From: Enterobacter sp. RIT418
GTDB taxonomy: Bacteria; Pseudomonadota; Gammaproteobacteria; Enterobacterales; Enterobacteriaceae
Reading direction: 5' to 3'
Length of the DNA stretch: 32,706 bases
NCBI RefSeq assembly: GCF_003057745.1
Contig: NZ_QBJD02000025.1
Span: forward strand, 1 to 32,706
The notes beneath the pieces are model-generated. The model was not told where the DNA came from. It did not search any database and worked only from the letters and a program-made list of their open reading frames with translations. The position numbers and the translations under genes are program-made. Positions 17,199-25,677 of this stretch are shown in pieces (position 1 is the first letter of the stretch; the number at the start of each line of letters is the position of its first letter).

Positions 17199-17534
17199 TC
17201 AGTTCTTTTTCACAAACTCAGATTTGAGCTTCATTGGGCCAAAGCCGTCGATTTTGCAATCGATGTTGTGGTCGCCTTCGACCAGGCGGATGTTCTTCAC
17301 CTTGGTGCCGATTTTCAGCATCGACGAGCTGCCTTTGACCTTCAGGTCTTTTACCACGGTGACGCTGTCGCCGTCGGCCAGCAGGTTGCCGTTCGCGTCT
17401 TTGACGATCGGCGCGTCGCTGTCCTGAGCGGGCTCTGCATCGTTCCATTCATGCGCGCATTCCGGGCAGATGAACATGCCGTTATCTTCGTAGGTGTATT
17501 CAGAATTGCATTTCGGGCAGTGTGGGAGTTGCAT
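17199..17534 (-). CDS. yjdM: YjdM (formerly PhnA), zinc-ribbon protein
   Basis: A 111-residue protein with an N-terminal zinc ribbon (C6-x2-C9, C23-x2-C26) and a C-terminal SH3-like PhnA domain ([17 protein letters not shown] to [12 protein letters not shown]). Nearly identical to E. coli YjdM as I remember it. Despite the old name it is not a phosphonoacetate hydrolase and is dispensable for phosphonate use; its role is unknown. MQLPHCPKC at 17534 is preceded by AAGGAT seven bases upstream; the longer frame (9 codons) lacks such a site. Confidence 0.95.
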   Translation of the reverse strand: MQLPHCPKCNSEYTYEDNGMFICPECAHEWNDAEPAQDSDAPIVKDANGNLLADGDSVTVVKDLKVKGSSSMLKIGTKVKNIRLVEGDHNIDCKIDGFGPMKLKSEFVKKN

Positions 17535-17609
17535 GGTGATATCCTTAAAAGTGCTTAACACGCTGGAAAGTGCCAGCTAAATGACGGCAGGATGCCGAAA
17601 AAGGCGGCA

Positions 17610-17639
17610 AGTATAGCGCAAATCCCACACCTTTGTCGG
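17610..17639 (-). promoter_or_regulatory. Candidate sigma-70 promoter of yjdM
   Basis: On the minus strand a TATACT -10 (17610-17615) is preceded, with an 18-bp spacer, by CCGACA (17634-17639). It sits about 75 bp upstream of the yjdM ATG. The leader contains a small GCTGG/CCAGC hairpin near 17561-17576. Confidence 0.5.
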
Positions 17640-18117
17640 TGATATTGCACGTAAGCAAAGCGATCTGAAAACGTTGCGGGTATTCACGGCGTTTAGCCGG
17701 GCTAATGCCATTCATCTCATGGATAGAAATATTACTTATTATATCGAATATTTTATTGCAGCAAATTGCTACGCCCTTCCATTTCGGATAAGGTTAAGCA
17801 ACTCGCGGCTATTTACCCTCATCCTTTGATGCCCTGCACGTTGTTGCGGCGGTAAATCACCTCTCATTTTTGGTGGGTAAATATCACGGATATATCCTGA
17901 AGTTTCTTGAAAATGGACGACGCACTCATCCCTTTGGTTTCCCGGCCAAGGGACGTATTACGCGTATTACACGGGTATTGGTTTATTTCTTATAGCCATC
18001 AGATGGTTATATTAATGAGCGTGTTTTCCAGACGTGATCATATAAGCCCAGACAGCATAATTAAAACAACGCGGCTTAATAAAAGTAATAAATTTGCGTT
18101 AAGGGATGGCTTTTATC
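17640..18117. other. AT-rich gene-free stretch between yjdM and crfC
   Basis: No convincing gene. It presumably holds the crfC promoter, but I could not single out a -35/-10 pair with confidence. A 77-codon frame (17907-18140) has no ribosome binding site and no recognisable sequence. Confidence 0.5.
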
Positions 18118-20472
18118 ATGCACACACAGACTATTTTTGAATTAAGCCAGGAAGCTGAACGTTTGTTACAGCTCGCCTTGCAGAATCTTGATACGTTGAA
18201 ATCCATGCCAACGGCCATGCTGGACGGTGCGGCCGCTGCGATTACGGGTGAAGTGAACAATGTTTTGCCGCTGCATTTCAGCGCGCGCGGCGTGGAGGCT
18301 CAGCAGGCCACGCTCAATAATGAATTACGCAAAATAACCCGGCTTGAAATGGTGCTGGCGATCGTCGGCACCATGAAGGCGGGTAAATCCACCACCATTA
18401 ATGCCATCGTGGGGACGGAGGTGTTGCCGAACCGCAACCGGCCAATGACGGCACTCCCTACGCTTATCCGCCATACGCCGGGGCAAAAAGAGCCGGTACT
18501 GCATTTCTCCCATTCCTCGCCGATCGATACCTTGATTCGCCAGCTGCAGCGCGCGCTGAGCGACGGCGATCGCGGCAGGCTGGCCCAGCGTCTGGAAATG
18601 GATAAAGACATGAATACGCTGCTGGAGCGTATAGAAAAAGGCGAAGCGTTCGAGAAGCATCACCTTGGCGCGGAGCCAATATTCAACTGCCTGAAAAGCC
18701 TAAACGATCTGGTGCGGCTTTCTCAGGCGCTCGGCGTTGACTTTCCGTTTACCGAATACGCGGCGATTGAAAATATTCCGGTGATTGAGGTGGAGTTTGT
18801 CCACCTGGCGGGGCTGGATGCCCATCTTGGGCAGTTGACGCTGCTCGACACGCCCGGGCCGAACGAGGCCGGGCAGCCGCACCTGCAAAAAATGCTTAGC
18901 GAGCAGCTGGCCCGCGCCTCGGCGGTGCTGGCGGTAATGGATTATACCCAGCTTAAATCGATTTCCGACGAGGAGGTCCGCCAGGCAATCTCTGCCGCGG
19001 GGAAATCGGTCCCGCTTTATGCGCTGGTCAATAAGTTCGATCAGAAAGATCGCAACAGCGACGATGAGGAGCAGGTGCGGGCGATGATCTCCGGTACGTT
19101 AATGAAGGGGAATATTTCGCCGGGGCAGATCTACCCCGTCTCCTCAATGTGGGCGTATTTGGCCAATCGCGCCCGCTATGAGTTAACGACCCACGGGCGG
19201 CTTCCCGACCACCAGACGCAGCGCTGGGTCCAGGATTTTGCCGAGGCGGCGCTGGGACGCCGCTGGCGTACCGCCGATCTGGATGATATCGACCACATTC
19301 GCCATGCCGCCGATCTTCTGTGGGAAGACTCGCTCTTCGAGCAGCCCATCCGCAAGCTGATCTACGCCGCGTACGCCAATGCGTCGCTGTTTGCCCTGCG
19401 CTCCGCGTCGCATAAGCTGCTTAACTACGCGCAAAACGCCCGCGAGTATCTCGATTTTCGCTATCAGGGCCTGACGGTCGCTTTTGACGAGCTGGAGCGG
19501 AATATTGTTCGCCTTGAAGACGATATGGCGATGCTGGAGACGCGCCAGCGCGCGGTCAGCGACGAAGTGGCGCATGAGGTCGAACAGGCGCTCCTTAGCA
19601 CCGGTGAGTTTATTTCGCGTCAGCATAGCGCGCTGCACCAGGCGATTGTCCCGGTGTTCAGCCGCGAGCATATCCTGGCGCTGGCGGGCGTGGATCCGCT
19701 CAGTATGCCCGGCGCGCAAGCCGATGAGGCGACGCAGCTGGTTCTGGAGGACGAAGGGCAGGCGCAAATTGTGCTGAGCAAAATCCGCTCCTTATGCGAA
19801 ACGATCGTGCTGGACGCGCAGAGCAAAATTAGCCGCGAGCTGGCGCTGCGCTTTGACCAGCTTGAAACGACGCTGGCGCGATCGCTGAACGAGGCGATGC
19901 GGCCGATTAAGGCGCGCATTAACGCAGAGCTCTGCGATGCCGGGTTTCGGGCGCGGATTAGCTTCCCGGCGTTTCAGGCGAATCAGCTGAACTTCAATTC
20001 GCGGATGCTGTTTAACGATGCCATCGCGGCGGATAACCGCACGGTGGGACAGCCTTCGGGCGCGGGAAGCGTGCGGGAAACGGTGTCGCGCTGGCTGAAT
20101 AATCCGGGCTGGGGGTGGGAAGAGTACGTGGTGGCGCGCACCCGATATGTTATCGACGTTGGCCAGCTGCGGGACAAATTTAAGCGGCATATCGATCAGT
20201 TTTGTGAACAAATTGGTAAAGCTTTAGCGGCGCAGGTCGATGTCTCTGTTACGGCGGGTATGGCAACGTTCTTCTCAGAATTTTCACTATGCCTGACCGG
20301 GTTACAGGAAAGTTTGCGTGATAGCCTCGCAGTTCGTCAGCAAAATGAGCGCGCTACGCGGGCGCTCGGCCAGCTGCTAAAACACAGCCTTACCGCTGCG
20401 ACGTGGATTCAGGAAGATACCCGACTGTTACGTGATGATATTCAAACCCTATTCGCAGCAGAGCAACCATGA
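18118..20472 (+). CDS. crfC: CrfC, clamp-binding dynamin-like GTPase
   Basis: In E. coli, CrfC binds the DNA polymerase sliding clamp and supports colocalisation and equal segregation of sister replication forks. The 784 residues begin MHTQTIFELSQEAERLLQL. GTPase motifs: G1 GTMKAGKS (84-91), a G2-region RPMTALPT, G3 DTPG (244-247), G4 NKFD (305-308); helical stalk-like regions follow and end in LLRDDIQTLF. The start at 18118 matches the E. coli N-terminus; an ATG four codons earlier abuts the AAGGG motif. Compared with E. coli (742 aa as I remember) it is about 40 residues longer, mainly around residues 520-570. The E. coli clamp-binding motif region is replaced here by VLPLHF (49-54), a possible divergent equivalent. 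The stop overlaps the yjcZ start (ATGA). Confidence 0.94.
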   Translation: MHTQTIFELSQEAERLLQLALQNLDTLKSMPTAMLDGAAAAITGEVNNVLPLHFSARGVEAQQATLNNELRKITRLEMVLAIVGTMKAGKSTTINAIVGTEVLPNRNRPMTALPTLIRHTPGQKEPVLHFSHSSPIDTLIRQLQRALSDGDRGRLAQRLEMDKDMNTLLERIEKGEAFEKHHLGAEPIFNCLKSLNDLVRLSQALGVDFPFTEYAAIENIPVIEVEFVHLAGLDAHLGQLTLLDTPGPNEAGQPHLQKMLSEQLARASAVLAVMDYTQLKSISDEEVRQAISAAGKSVPLYALVNKFDQKDRNSDDEEQVRAMISGTLMKGNISPGQIYPVSSMWAYLANRARYELTTHGRLPDHQTQRWVQDFAEAALGRRWRTADLDDIDHIRHAADLLWEDSLFEQPIRKLIYAAYANASLFALRSASHKLLNYAQNAREYLDFRYQGLTVAFDELERNIVRLEDDMAMLETRQRAVSDEVAHEVEQALLSTGEFISRQHSALHQAIVPVFSREHILALAGVDPLSMPGAQADEATQLVLEDEGQAQIVLSKIRSLCETIVLDAQSKISRELALRFDQLETTLARSLNEAMRPIKARINAELCDAGFRARISFPAFQANQLNFNSRMLFNDAIAADNRTVGQPSGAGSVRETVSRWLNNPGWGWEEYVVARTRYVIDVGQLRDKFKRHIDQFCEQIGKALAAQVDVSVTAGMATFFSEFSLCLTGLQESLRDSLAVRQQNERATRALGQLLKHSLTAATWIQEDTRLLRDDIQTLFAAEQP

Positions 20473-21344
20473 CAACACGGCTACTGGACGGTCCCGGGCG
20501 GACGCTGGAGTGTATTCATCCTAAATTTATGGTCGATCTGGTTCAGGGGGGAGATGCGCTGAGTCATACCCGCCAGGGCCCGCAGCAGCTGCAGTTTCGC
20601 GAACGGTTAACGCAGGAAATTATGACTCATACGCGGCTGCGGCCGTGGTCAATGACCGGGATGCTCAACGAAAATGCGGCATTGCGCTTAGGTTTGGCTG
20701 AAAAGCTGGCGAGCATGCTTGACCCTGGCCATCTGGCGCTAACGCGGATGACCGAAAAATTGCAGTCCGTGCGCCAGCAGGCCAGCCTGCGCACGCCGCT
20801 GTCTCCCGGCCTGATGCAGCAATATGACGATCTTGCCTCCCATTTCAGGCAGCGCGCCGTCTATAAAGAAAAGGCGCTGACGCAGCGCGGGCTAACGGTG
20901 CAGGCGGGGGAACACAGCGAGCAGATTTTTACCCGCTGGCGCGCCGGGCAGTATGACGGCTGGTCGCTGGCCGGGCGCTGCTATATTGCGCTTGAAGAGC
21001 TGCGCTGGGGGGCGTTTGGCGATGCCTGCCGCCTGGCAAATGATGATGTCGCGGCGATGCTTATGGATGACCTGCGCGGCATGGCGGCAAACTACCTTGC
21101 GCAGGGGATCAACGCCGCGCCCTCCACTCGCCACTTTTATCACCAGTGGCTGACGACCCCCGCCTCACCGGCGCTGGTGGATCATAAAGATATGCTGGGC
21201 TGGCTGGGGGACTGGTGTCAGGCGGACAGCCATCCGGTGAGCTGGTCGGTGACGCAGAACTGGCAGACGGTCGCGCTGGGGATGCCGAGGCTCTGTTCCG
21301 CGAAGCGGCTGGTTGATGCGATGGTAGAAGAGATTTTTGGCTGA
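20469..21344 (+). CDS. yjcZ: YjcZ family protein
   Basis: A 291-residue soluble protein, predicted mostly helical, equal in length to E. coli YjcZ. Landmarks are RLLDGPGRTLECIHPKFMVD at the N-terminus and GRCYIALEELRWGAFGDACR in the middle. The molecular function is unknown; E. coli yjcZ has been reported as a multicopy suppressor of motility/biofilm defects. Its ATG overlaps the crfC stop by 4 bases, so the two are co-translated and YjcZ may be a CrfC partner (inference from context). Confidence 0.9.
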   Translation: MTTRLLDGPGRTLECIHPKFMVDLVQGGDALSHTRQGPQQLQFRERLTQEIMTHTRLRPWSMTGMLNENAALRLGLAEKLASMLDPGHLALTRMTEKLQSVRQQASLRTPLSPGLMQQYDDLASHFRQRAVYKEKALTQRGLTVQAGEHSEQIFTRWRAGQYDGWSLAGRCYIALEELRWGAFGDACRLANDDVAAMLMDDLRGMAANYLAQGINAAPSTRHFYHQWLTTPASPALVDHKDMLGWLGDWCQADSHPVSWSVTQNWQTVALGMPRLCSAKRLVDAMVEEIFG

Positions 21345-21366
21345 GTTCACTTGAGATAATGCTTTA

Positions 21367-21402
21367 CCCCTCACCCTAACCCTCTCCCCGGAGGGGAGAG
21401 GG
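21367..21402. repeat. Intergenic palindromic repeat, left copy after yjcZ
   Basis: CCCCTCACCCTAACCCTC followed by a CTCTCCCC/GGGGAGAG hairpin; same family as the copies at 5783 and 14623. It lies between convergent yjcZ and kdgT and may end both transcripts. Confidence 0.85.
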
Positions 21403-21459
21403 AATAGTCAGGTGCGGTTTTCGCCCATATCCCAGAGGAGACTGCCCGGTGCGGTTTTT

Positions 21460-21497
21460 CCCCTCGCCCCTTTGGGGAGAGGGCCAGGGTGAGGGGG
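21460..21497. repeat. Intergenic palindromic repeat, right copy after yjcZ (inverted)
   Basis: Inverted partner of the preceding repeat, ending CAGGGTGAGGGGG just before the kdgT stop. The 57-base spacer between the two copies contains GGTGCGGTTTT twice. Confidence 0.85.
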
Positions 21498-21504
21498 AAA
21501 CGCC

Positions 21505-22497
21505 TCAATTCTGCACTTCAACCGGCTGTGCTTTGGTTTGCGCTTCCGGCGCGCTCCCGAAGCGTTTGGCATAAAGCGCGGTAATGATTGGCACCAGAAT
21601 TGCCGTCACGATAACGCTGGCGGCAACCAGCGCCGTGGCGGATGCGGCAACCGGTTCAAACGCCGGGTTAATCTGGGCGATGATCACCGGGTTCGCGACG
21701 GCTGCGCCCGCGGCTGAAGAGGCGGCAACGCCCGCCGTGCCGTTTCCTCCCCCAATCACGCGGTCGGCGATAATCAGCGGGATACCGGTGATGACGATCA
21801 CCGCAACGCCCAGCGCAATGCCCAGCAGGCCGGTATCCAGGATCACGTTCAGGTTAATCGTATTCCCCAGCGCGAAGCCGAAGAACGGGATCAGGACCGG
21901 CGTGGCTTTGCTGAAGAAATCGCGCAGGTCGCGATCGAGATTGCCTAGCGCAAAACCGATCAGGAAGGGCAGAATGGCGCCGATAAAGTGGTGAGGTTCG
22001 AACGACGCCAGGCCAGCGGAGCCCAGAATCAGCATGGTCATCAGCGGGCCGGATTCCAGAGACATCAGCACAAACGCGCCCGACTCTTCCTTCGTGCCGT
22101 ACTGGTTCATCAGGCTGGCATAAAGACCACCGTTGGTCATATCCATTGCGGAGACGATGGCCAGCACGGAGAGCCCGGCGAAAAAGCCGGTTTGAATGCC
22201 GTTCTCAGGAATAAACAGCGCACAGATCATGGCGACAATCCAGGCTACCGCTATTTTGGTGATAACCAGCGTGCCGGATTTACGTAATACGGTTCCCGTT
22301 GCCCGTAAATTAATGGAAGCACCGATACAAAAAAACCATACCGCCAGGATGGGGACCGTTCCGGTAATCATTCCCTTAGTGAACCCGCCGAAATAGGCGC
22401 CGGTATTTGGTGCGACGGTATTTAGAATGGCGCCAAGCACCAGAGGAACCAGCATCATTCCGCCGGGGATACGTTCTATCGCGGCTTTAATCTTCAT
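21505..22497 (-). CDS. kdgT: 2-keto-3-deoxygluconate permease KdgT
   Basis: Inner-membrane proton symporter for 2-keto-3-deoxy-D-gluconate, the product of pectin and glucuronate breakdown, feeding the KdgK/KdgA route. The 330 residues contain about ten hydrophobic segments; [19 protein letters not shown] at the N-terminus and [18 protein letters not shown] in the C-terminal half are family hallmarks. A GAGGG site lies 6 bases before ATG. It is isolated between yjcZ and proP, an arrangement that differs from E. coli K-12, where kdgT is elsewhere. Regulation by KdgR is indicated by an upstream operator. Confidence 0.94.
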   Translation of the reverse strand: MKIKAAIERIPGGMMLVPLVLGAILNTVAPNTGAYFGGFTKGMITGTVPILAVWFFCIGASINLRATGTVLRKSGTLVITKIAVAWIVAMICALFIPENGIQTGFFAGLSVLAIVSAMDMTNGGLYASLMNQYGTKEESGAFVLMSLESGPLMTMLILGSAGLASFEPHHFIGAILPFLIGFALGNLDRDLRDFFSKATPVLIPFFGFALGNTINLNVILDTGLLGIALGVAVIVITGIPLIIADRVIGGGNGTAGVAASSAAGAAVANPVIIAQINPAFEPVAASATALVAASVIVTAILVPIITALYAKRFGSAPEAQTKAQPVEVQN

Positions 22498-22705
22498 GTT
22501 TAACCCTCAAATCTTATCCCGCGTCGCTGGCGGAGAAGTCAAAAATTGTCCATGTAATTCAATGAACTGAACGCATTCCGCGCTCGGAACATTCTTATCC
22601 ATGCAATAAAAATTCATTGAAAACACGTAATTAGATTTCATTCAAAAACGTGGTAAGCACGGTTTTCGTCATTATCATGCGATCATTGGAATTGTGATTC
22701 AATAG

Positions 22706-22726
22706 AAATAAAACACTGTTTTAGTT
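22706..22726. promoter_or_regulatory. KdgR operator
   Basis: AAATAAAACACTGTTTTAGTT is a 21-base palindrome centred on C22716 with a single mismatch. It fits the KdgR consensus (AATRAAAYRNYRTTTYATT type). It lies about 210 bp upstream of kdgT in the kdgT-proP divergent region. KdgR repression relieved by 2-keto-3-deoxygluconate is the expected mechanism. A TGTGA half-site (minus strand, 22735-22739 region) next to it could be a weak CRP site. Confidence 0.8.
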
Positions 22727-22930
22727 GTATCGATCACATATTTTGTTGAAAGAGATTTACCTGCTTTTGGAAATTAAAATTTATGTAAATCTGATGTGAA
22801 TGAACGTGGTTTAAGTTTTAGGGCGGTCGATGAAGATGTTCGTGAAGGCGTCTTTGAGAGATATTCGAGGGCAGGCGGATTTGCCCGAATTGACAAAAAC
22901 TGAAGGAGGCTGACGCGACAAAGAATTATG

Positions 22931-22946
22931 TGTGAAGTTGATCACA
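22931..22946 (+). promoter_or_regulatory. CRP site of the proP P1 promoter
   Basis: TGTGAAGTTGATCACA is a perfect TGTGA-N6-TCACA site. It sits some 14 bp before a TAGGGT -10 element (22961-22966), so CRP would overlap the -35 region, matching the P1 organisation known in E. coli, where CRP modulates the osmotically induced promoter. Confidence 0.9.
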
Positions 22947-22960
22947 AATATAAACACTGG

Positions 22961-22966
22961 TAGGGT
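22961..22966 (+). promoter_or_regulatory. proP P1 -10 element
   Basis: TAGGGT, positioned downstream of the CRP site and about 175 bp before the proP ATG, corresponds to P1 in E. coli. Confidence 0.65.
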
Positions 22967-23043
22967 AAAGAGGTCACTAACTGCCCAGACAGGCGTCAAC
23001 AGGTTCGGTTGTATCGACATTATCGTCAATGTAAGTAAACCTG

Positions 23044-23050
23044 CTACGCT
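23044..23050 (+). promoter_or_regulatory. proP P2 -10 element (sigma-S type)
   Basis: CTACGCT resembles the CTACACT preference of sigma-S promoters and lies about 90 bp before proP, where the Fis- and RpoS-dependent P2 is known in E. coli. Transcription would begin near 23057. Confidence 0.65.
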
Positions 23051-23057
23051 TGAATAA

Positions 23058-23082
23058 GGAGATTCGCATGGAGCGAATTTCC
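23058..23082 (+). promoter_or_regulatory. proP leader hairpin with an AUG in its loop
   Basis: GGAGATTCGC pairs with GCGAATTTCC over ten base pairs (one G-U), leaving the five-base loop ATGGA. The stem contains the Shine-Dalgarno GGAG and the loop holds the start codon of a 31-codon upstream ORF. If P2 starts near 23057, the stem is at the very 5' end of that mRNA. Confidence 0.75.
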
Positions 23083-23163
23083 ACTTCACAGAACGCGAAC
23101 TGGACTGTGGAACGGACAGGGCTAAGTCTACGAGGAAAGCTATGCTTAGAAGGAAAAAGGTAA
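23068..23163 (+). CDS. Candidate 31-codon upstream ORF overlapping the start of proP
   Basis: ATG 23068 has a strong AAGGAG site six bases upstream, and its frame runs 31 codons (MERISTSQNANWTVERTGLS onwards) to TAA 23161, overlapping the proP start (23142) by 22 bases in another frame. Too short for routine gene finding. Its translation could pass ribosomes to, or interfere with, proP. No evidence of expression beyond sequence. Confidence 0.4.
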   Translation: MERISTSQNANWTVERTGLSLRGKLCLEGKR

Positions 23164-24644
23164 AACCTATCACGCTGCGCGACGTCACGATTATCGATGA
23201 CGCAAAACTGCGTAAAGCGATCACCGCCGCCTCGCTGGGTAATGCGATGGAGTGGTTTGATTTTGGTGTATACGGCTTCGTGGCCTATGCGTTAGGTAAA
23301 GTGTTTTTCCCGGGTGCCGATCCCAGCCTGCAGATGATCGCCGCACTCGGTACGTTCTCCGTTCCCTTCCTTATACGCCCGTTGGGCGGCCTGTTCTTTG
23401 GTATGCTGGGCGATAAATACGGTCGCCAGAAGATACTAGCTATCACCATTGTTATTATGTCGATCAGTACGTTCTGTATCGGCCTGATACCGTCCTACGC
23501 CACCATTGGCATATGGGCACCGATTCTGCTGCTGCTGTGTAAGATGGCGCAGGGCTTCTCCGTCGGTGGCGAATATACCGGCGCGTCAATTTTTGTCGCG
23601 GAATACTCCCCGGACCGTAAGCGCGGCTTCATGGGAAGCTGGCTGGACTTCGGCTCCATCGCCGGGTTTGTCATGGGCGCGGGCGTCGTGGTGCTGATTT
23701 CCACCGTCGTGGGTGAAGAGAACTTCCTCGACTGGGGCTGGCGTATTCCGTTCTTCCTGGCGCTGCCGCTGGGCATTATAGGTCTTTACCTGCGCCACGC
23801 GCTGGAAGAGACGCCTGCGTTCCAGCAGCACGTTGATAAGCTTGAGCAGGGCGATCGCGAAGGGCTGCAGGAAGGGCCTAAAGTGTCGTTTAAAGAGATT
23901 GCTACCAAGCACTGGCGCAGCCTGCTGACCTGTATTGGTCTGGTGATTTCCACCAACGTGACCTATTACATGCTGCTGACCTACATGCCGAGCTATCTGT
24001 CGCATAACCTGCACTACTCGGAAGATCACGGCGTGCTGATTATCATCGCCATCATGGTGGGTATGCTGTTCGTGCAGCCGATTATGGGGCTGATGAGTGA
24101 CCGCTTTGGCCGCCGTCCCTTCATCATTCTGGGCAGCGTTGCGCTGTTTGCGCTGGCTATTCCGGCCTTCATCCTGATTAACAGCAACGTGCTGGGGCTG
24201 ATTTTTGCGGGCCTGCTGATGCTGGCGGTGATCCTGAACTGCTTTATCGGCGTGATGGCTTCGACGCTGCCTGCGATGTTCCCGACGCACATTCGCTACA
24301 GCGCCCTGGCCGCCGCGTTTAACATCTCCGTGCTGATTGCCGGCCTGACGCCAACGCTTGCCGCTTCGCTGGTTGAAAGCACCCAAAACCTGATGATGCC
24401 AGCGTATTACCTGATGGTTATCGCGGTGGTGGGCTTGATTACCGGCCTCACCATGAAAGAGACGGCGAACCGTCCTCTGAAGGGAGCGACGCCTGCGGCA
24501 TCGGATATCGCAGAGGCGAAAGAGATCCTGCGCGAGCACTACGATAACGTCGAGCAGAAAATTGAAGATATTGATGCAGAGATTGAAGACCTGCAGAAAA
24601 AACGTTCTCGTCTGGTGGATCAGCATCCGCGGATTAACGAGTAA
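23142..24644 (+). CDS. proP: Glycine betaine/proline/proton symporter ProP
   Basis: Osmosensing MFS transporter that imports proline, glycine betaine, ectoine and other compatible solutes when osmolality rises. The 500 residues equal the E. coli length and are nearly identical as I remember it: MLRRKKVKPITLRDVTII, then twelve membrane segments with MFS loop motifs GDKYGRQKIL and SDRFGRRPF. The C-terminal tail from about residue 450 (AEAKEILREHYDNVEQKIEDI, EIEDLQKKRSRL) has heptads that form the antiparallel coiled coil tuning the osmotic set point. AGGA lies 6 bases before ATG. It has its own P1 and P2 promoters and ends in a strong terminator. Confidence 0.98.
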   Translation: MLRRKKVKPITLRDVTIIDDAKLRKAITAASLGNAMEWFDFGVYGFVAYALGKVFFPGADPSLQMIAALGTFSVPFLIRPLGGLFFGMLGDKYGRQKILAITIVIMSISTFCIGLIPSYATIGIWAPILLLLCKMAQGFSVGGEYTGASIFVAEYSPDRKRGFMGSWLDFGSIAGFVMGAGVVVLISTVVGEENFLDWGWRIPFFLALPLGIIGLYLRHALEETPAFQQHVDKLEQGDREGLQEGPKVSFKEIATKHWRSLLTCIGLVISTNVTYYMLLTYMPSYLSHNLHYSEDHGVLIIIAIMVGMLFVQPIMGLMSDRFGRRPFIILGSVALFALAIPAFILINSNVLGLIFAGLLMLAVILNCFIGVMASTLPAMFPTHIRYSALAAAFNISVLIAGLTPTLAASLVESTQNLMMPAYYLMVIAVVGLITGLTMKETANRPLKGATPAASDIAEAKEILREHYDNVEQKIEDIDAEIEDLQKKRSRLVDQHPRINE

Positions 24645-24659
24645 CGCCTGATAAAAAAA

Positions 24660-24682
24660 CCCGCCGCTGGCGGGTTTTTTTT
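24660..24682. terminator. Intrinsic terminator between proP and the lysR-type gene
   Basis: CCCGCC-GCT-GGCGGG stem followed by eight T; an A run precedes it, so it should work in both directions for the convergent genes. Confidence 0.95.
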
Positions 24683-24702
24683 GCGTCAAATTTCACCGAT
24701 CC

Positions 24703-25614
24703 TCACGACTCTTCTTCTTCACCCAGCGACTGTACGATGAGATCGCGCAGCCACTTATGCGAGGGCTCGCGGTGCAGGTATTCGTGCCAGAGCATATTCA
24801 TTTCAAAGCCCGGGATATCAATGGGCGGCACGAAGTATTGCAGCTGCGGGTTATCGCGAACCAGGCGCAGCGGCAGCATGCCCACCAGATCCGTGGTGGC
24901 GATGGTAAATACCGCAAACATAAAGTGGGGAACCGACAGGACCACTTTTCTGGCTAATCGCATATCCGCCAGCACGCGGTCGGTGTTTCCCCAGAACCCT
25001 GCGCCGTCCGGCGAGATAATGACGAAATCCAGTTCCAGAAATTGTTTTAAGGTTGGCGCGGATTTCAGCAGCGGATGACCCACGCGGCTTACCAGCACGT
25101 AGCGTTCGCTGAACAACATGCGGCAGCGCATGCCCGGAGGCGATTCCTCCACGATGTGGAAGAAGAGATCGACCTTATCCTTTCCGCCCGCCTGGGCGAT
25201 ATGCGAGTTTGCGTTCTCAACAACCGCCACCCGGGTTCCGGGCGCTTCACGACGTAAATTCCTCAGAAGCGGTAGTAGCACCGTTGTTTCGCAGTAATCC
25301 GCCGCAACCACCTGCCAGGTATGGTTTGACTCCGCCGGAACAAACGGTCCGGGCGCGGAGACCGCTTTATTCAGCAACGCCAGCGCCTGGCCTAGCGGCG
25401 CGCGCAGAAGTTCGGCCCTGGCGGTGGGGCGCATCCCGCGCGGTCCCGGTAAGAACAGCGGATCGTCGAAGTTTTTGCGCAGCTTCGCTAACTGAACGCT
25501 GACGGTCGGCTGCGACAAGTTCAGCGAACGGGCCGCCCGCGTTACGTTTGGATCCTTCAGTAGCGTATCCAGCGTCAGCAGCAGATTAAGATCCAGCTTC
25601 CTGAGATTATCCAT
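24703..25614 (-). CDS. LysR-family transcriptional regulator
   Basis: A 303-residue LysR regulator. The N-terminal winged helix (about 1-65) has the typical NVTRAARSLNLSQPTVSVQL and LRKNFDDPLFLPGPRG; the start MDNLRKLDLNLLLTLDTLL is characteristic of the NodD/LinR/PcpR-like branch. The rest is a periplasmic-binding-protein-like effector domain. It is divergent from the MFS exporter gene, the classical arrangement for a LysR activator and its target, and so probably controls that gene. The inducer is unknown. Confidence 0.9.
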   Translation of the reverse strand: MDNLRKLDLNLLLTLDTLLKDPNVTRAARSLNLSQPTVSVQLAKLRKNFDDPLFLPGPRGMRPTARAELLRAPLGQALALLNKAVSAPGPFVPAESNHTWQVVAADYCETTVLLPLLRNLRREAPGTRVAVVENANSHIAQAGGKDKVDLFFHIVEESPPGMRCRMLFSERYVLVSRVGHPLLKSAPTLKQFLELDFVIISPDGAGFWGNTDRVLADMRLARKVVLSVPHFMFAVFTIATTDLVGMLPLRLVRDNPQLQYFVPPIDIPGFEMNMLWHEYLHREPSHKWLRDLIVQSLGEEEES

Positions 25615-25636
25615 CGTAATACCTGCTATCAGTGAA

Positions 25637-25677
25637 ATTCATTACTACTATATCTGACAAATCCCTACTATTCATTA
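25637..25677. promoter_or_regulatory. Direct repeats in the LysR-MFS divergent region
   Basis: ATTCATTA occurs at 25637-25644 and 25670-25677, exactly 33 bp apart, or about three helical turns, each next to a CTACTA motif. It is a candidate LysR binding array between the divergent starts. The remainder of 25615-25866 is AT-rich with no gene. Confidence 0.35.

Noticed and set aside
17907..18140. A 77-codon frame upstream of crfC
   Set aside because: No ribosome binding site, no recognisable sequence, and it runs into the crfC coding region.
23586..24689. A 367-codon minus-strand frame opposite proP
   Set aside because: Its sequence is dominated by Gln, His and Arg, typical of an antisense shadow; proP on the other strand is certain, and the frame runs through the terminator.
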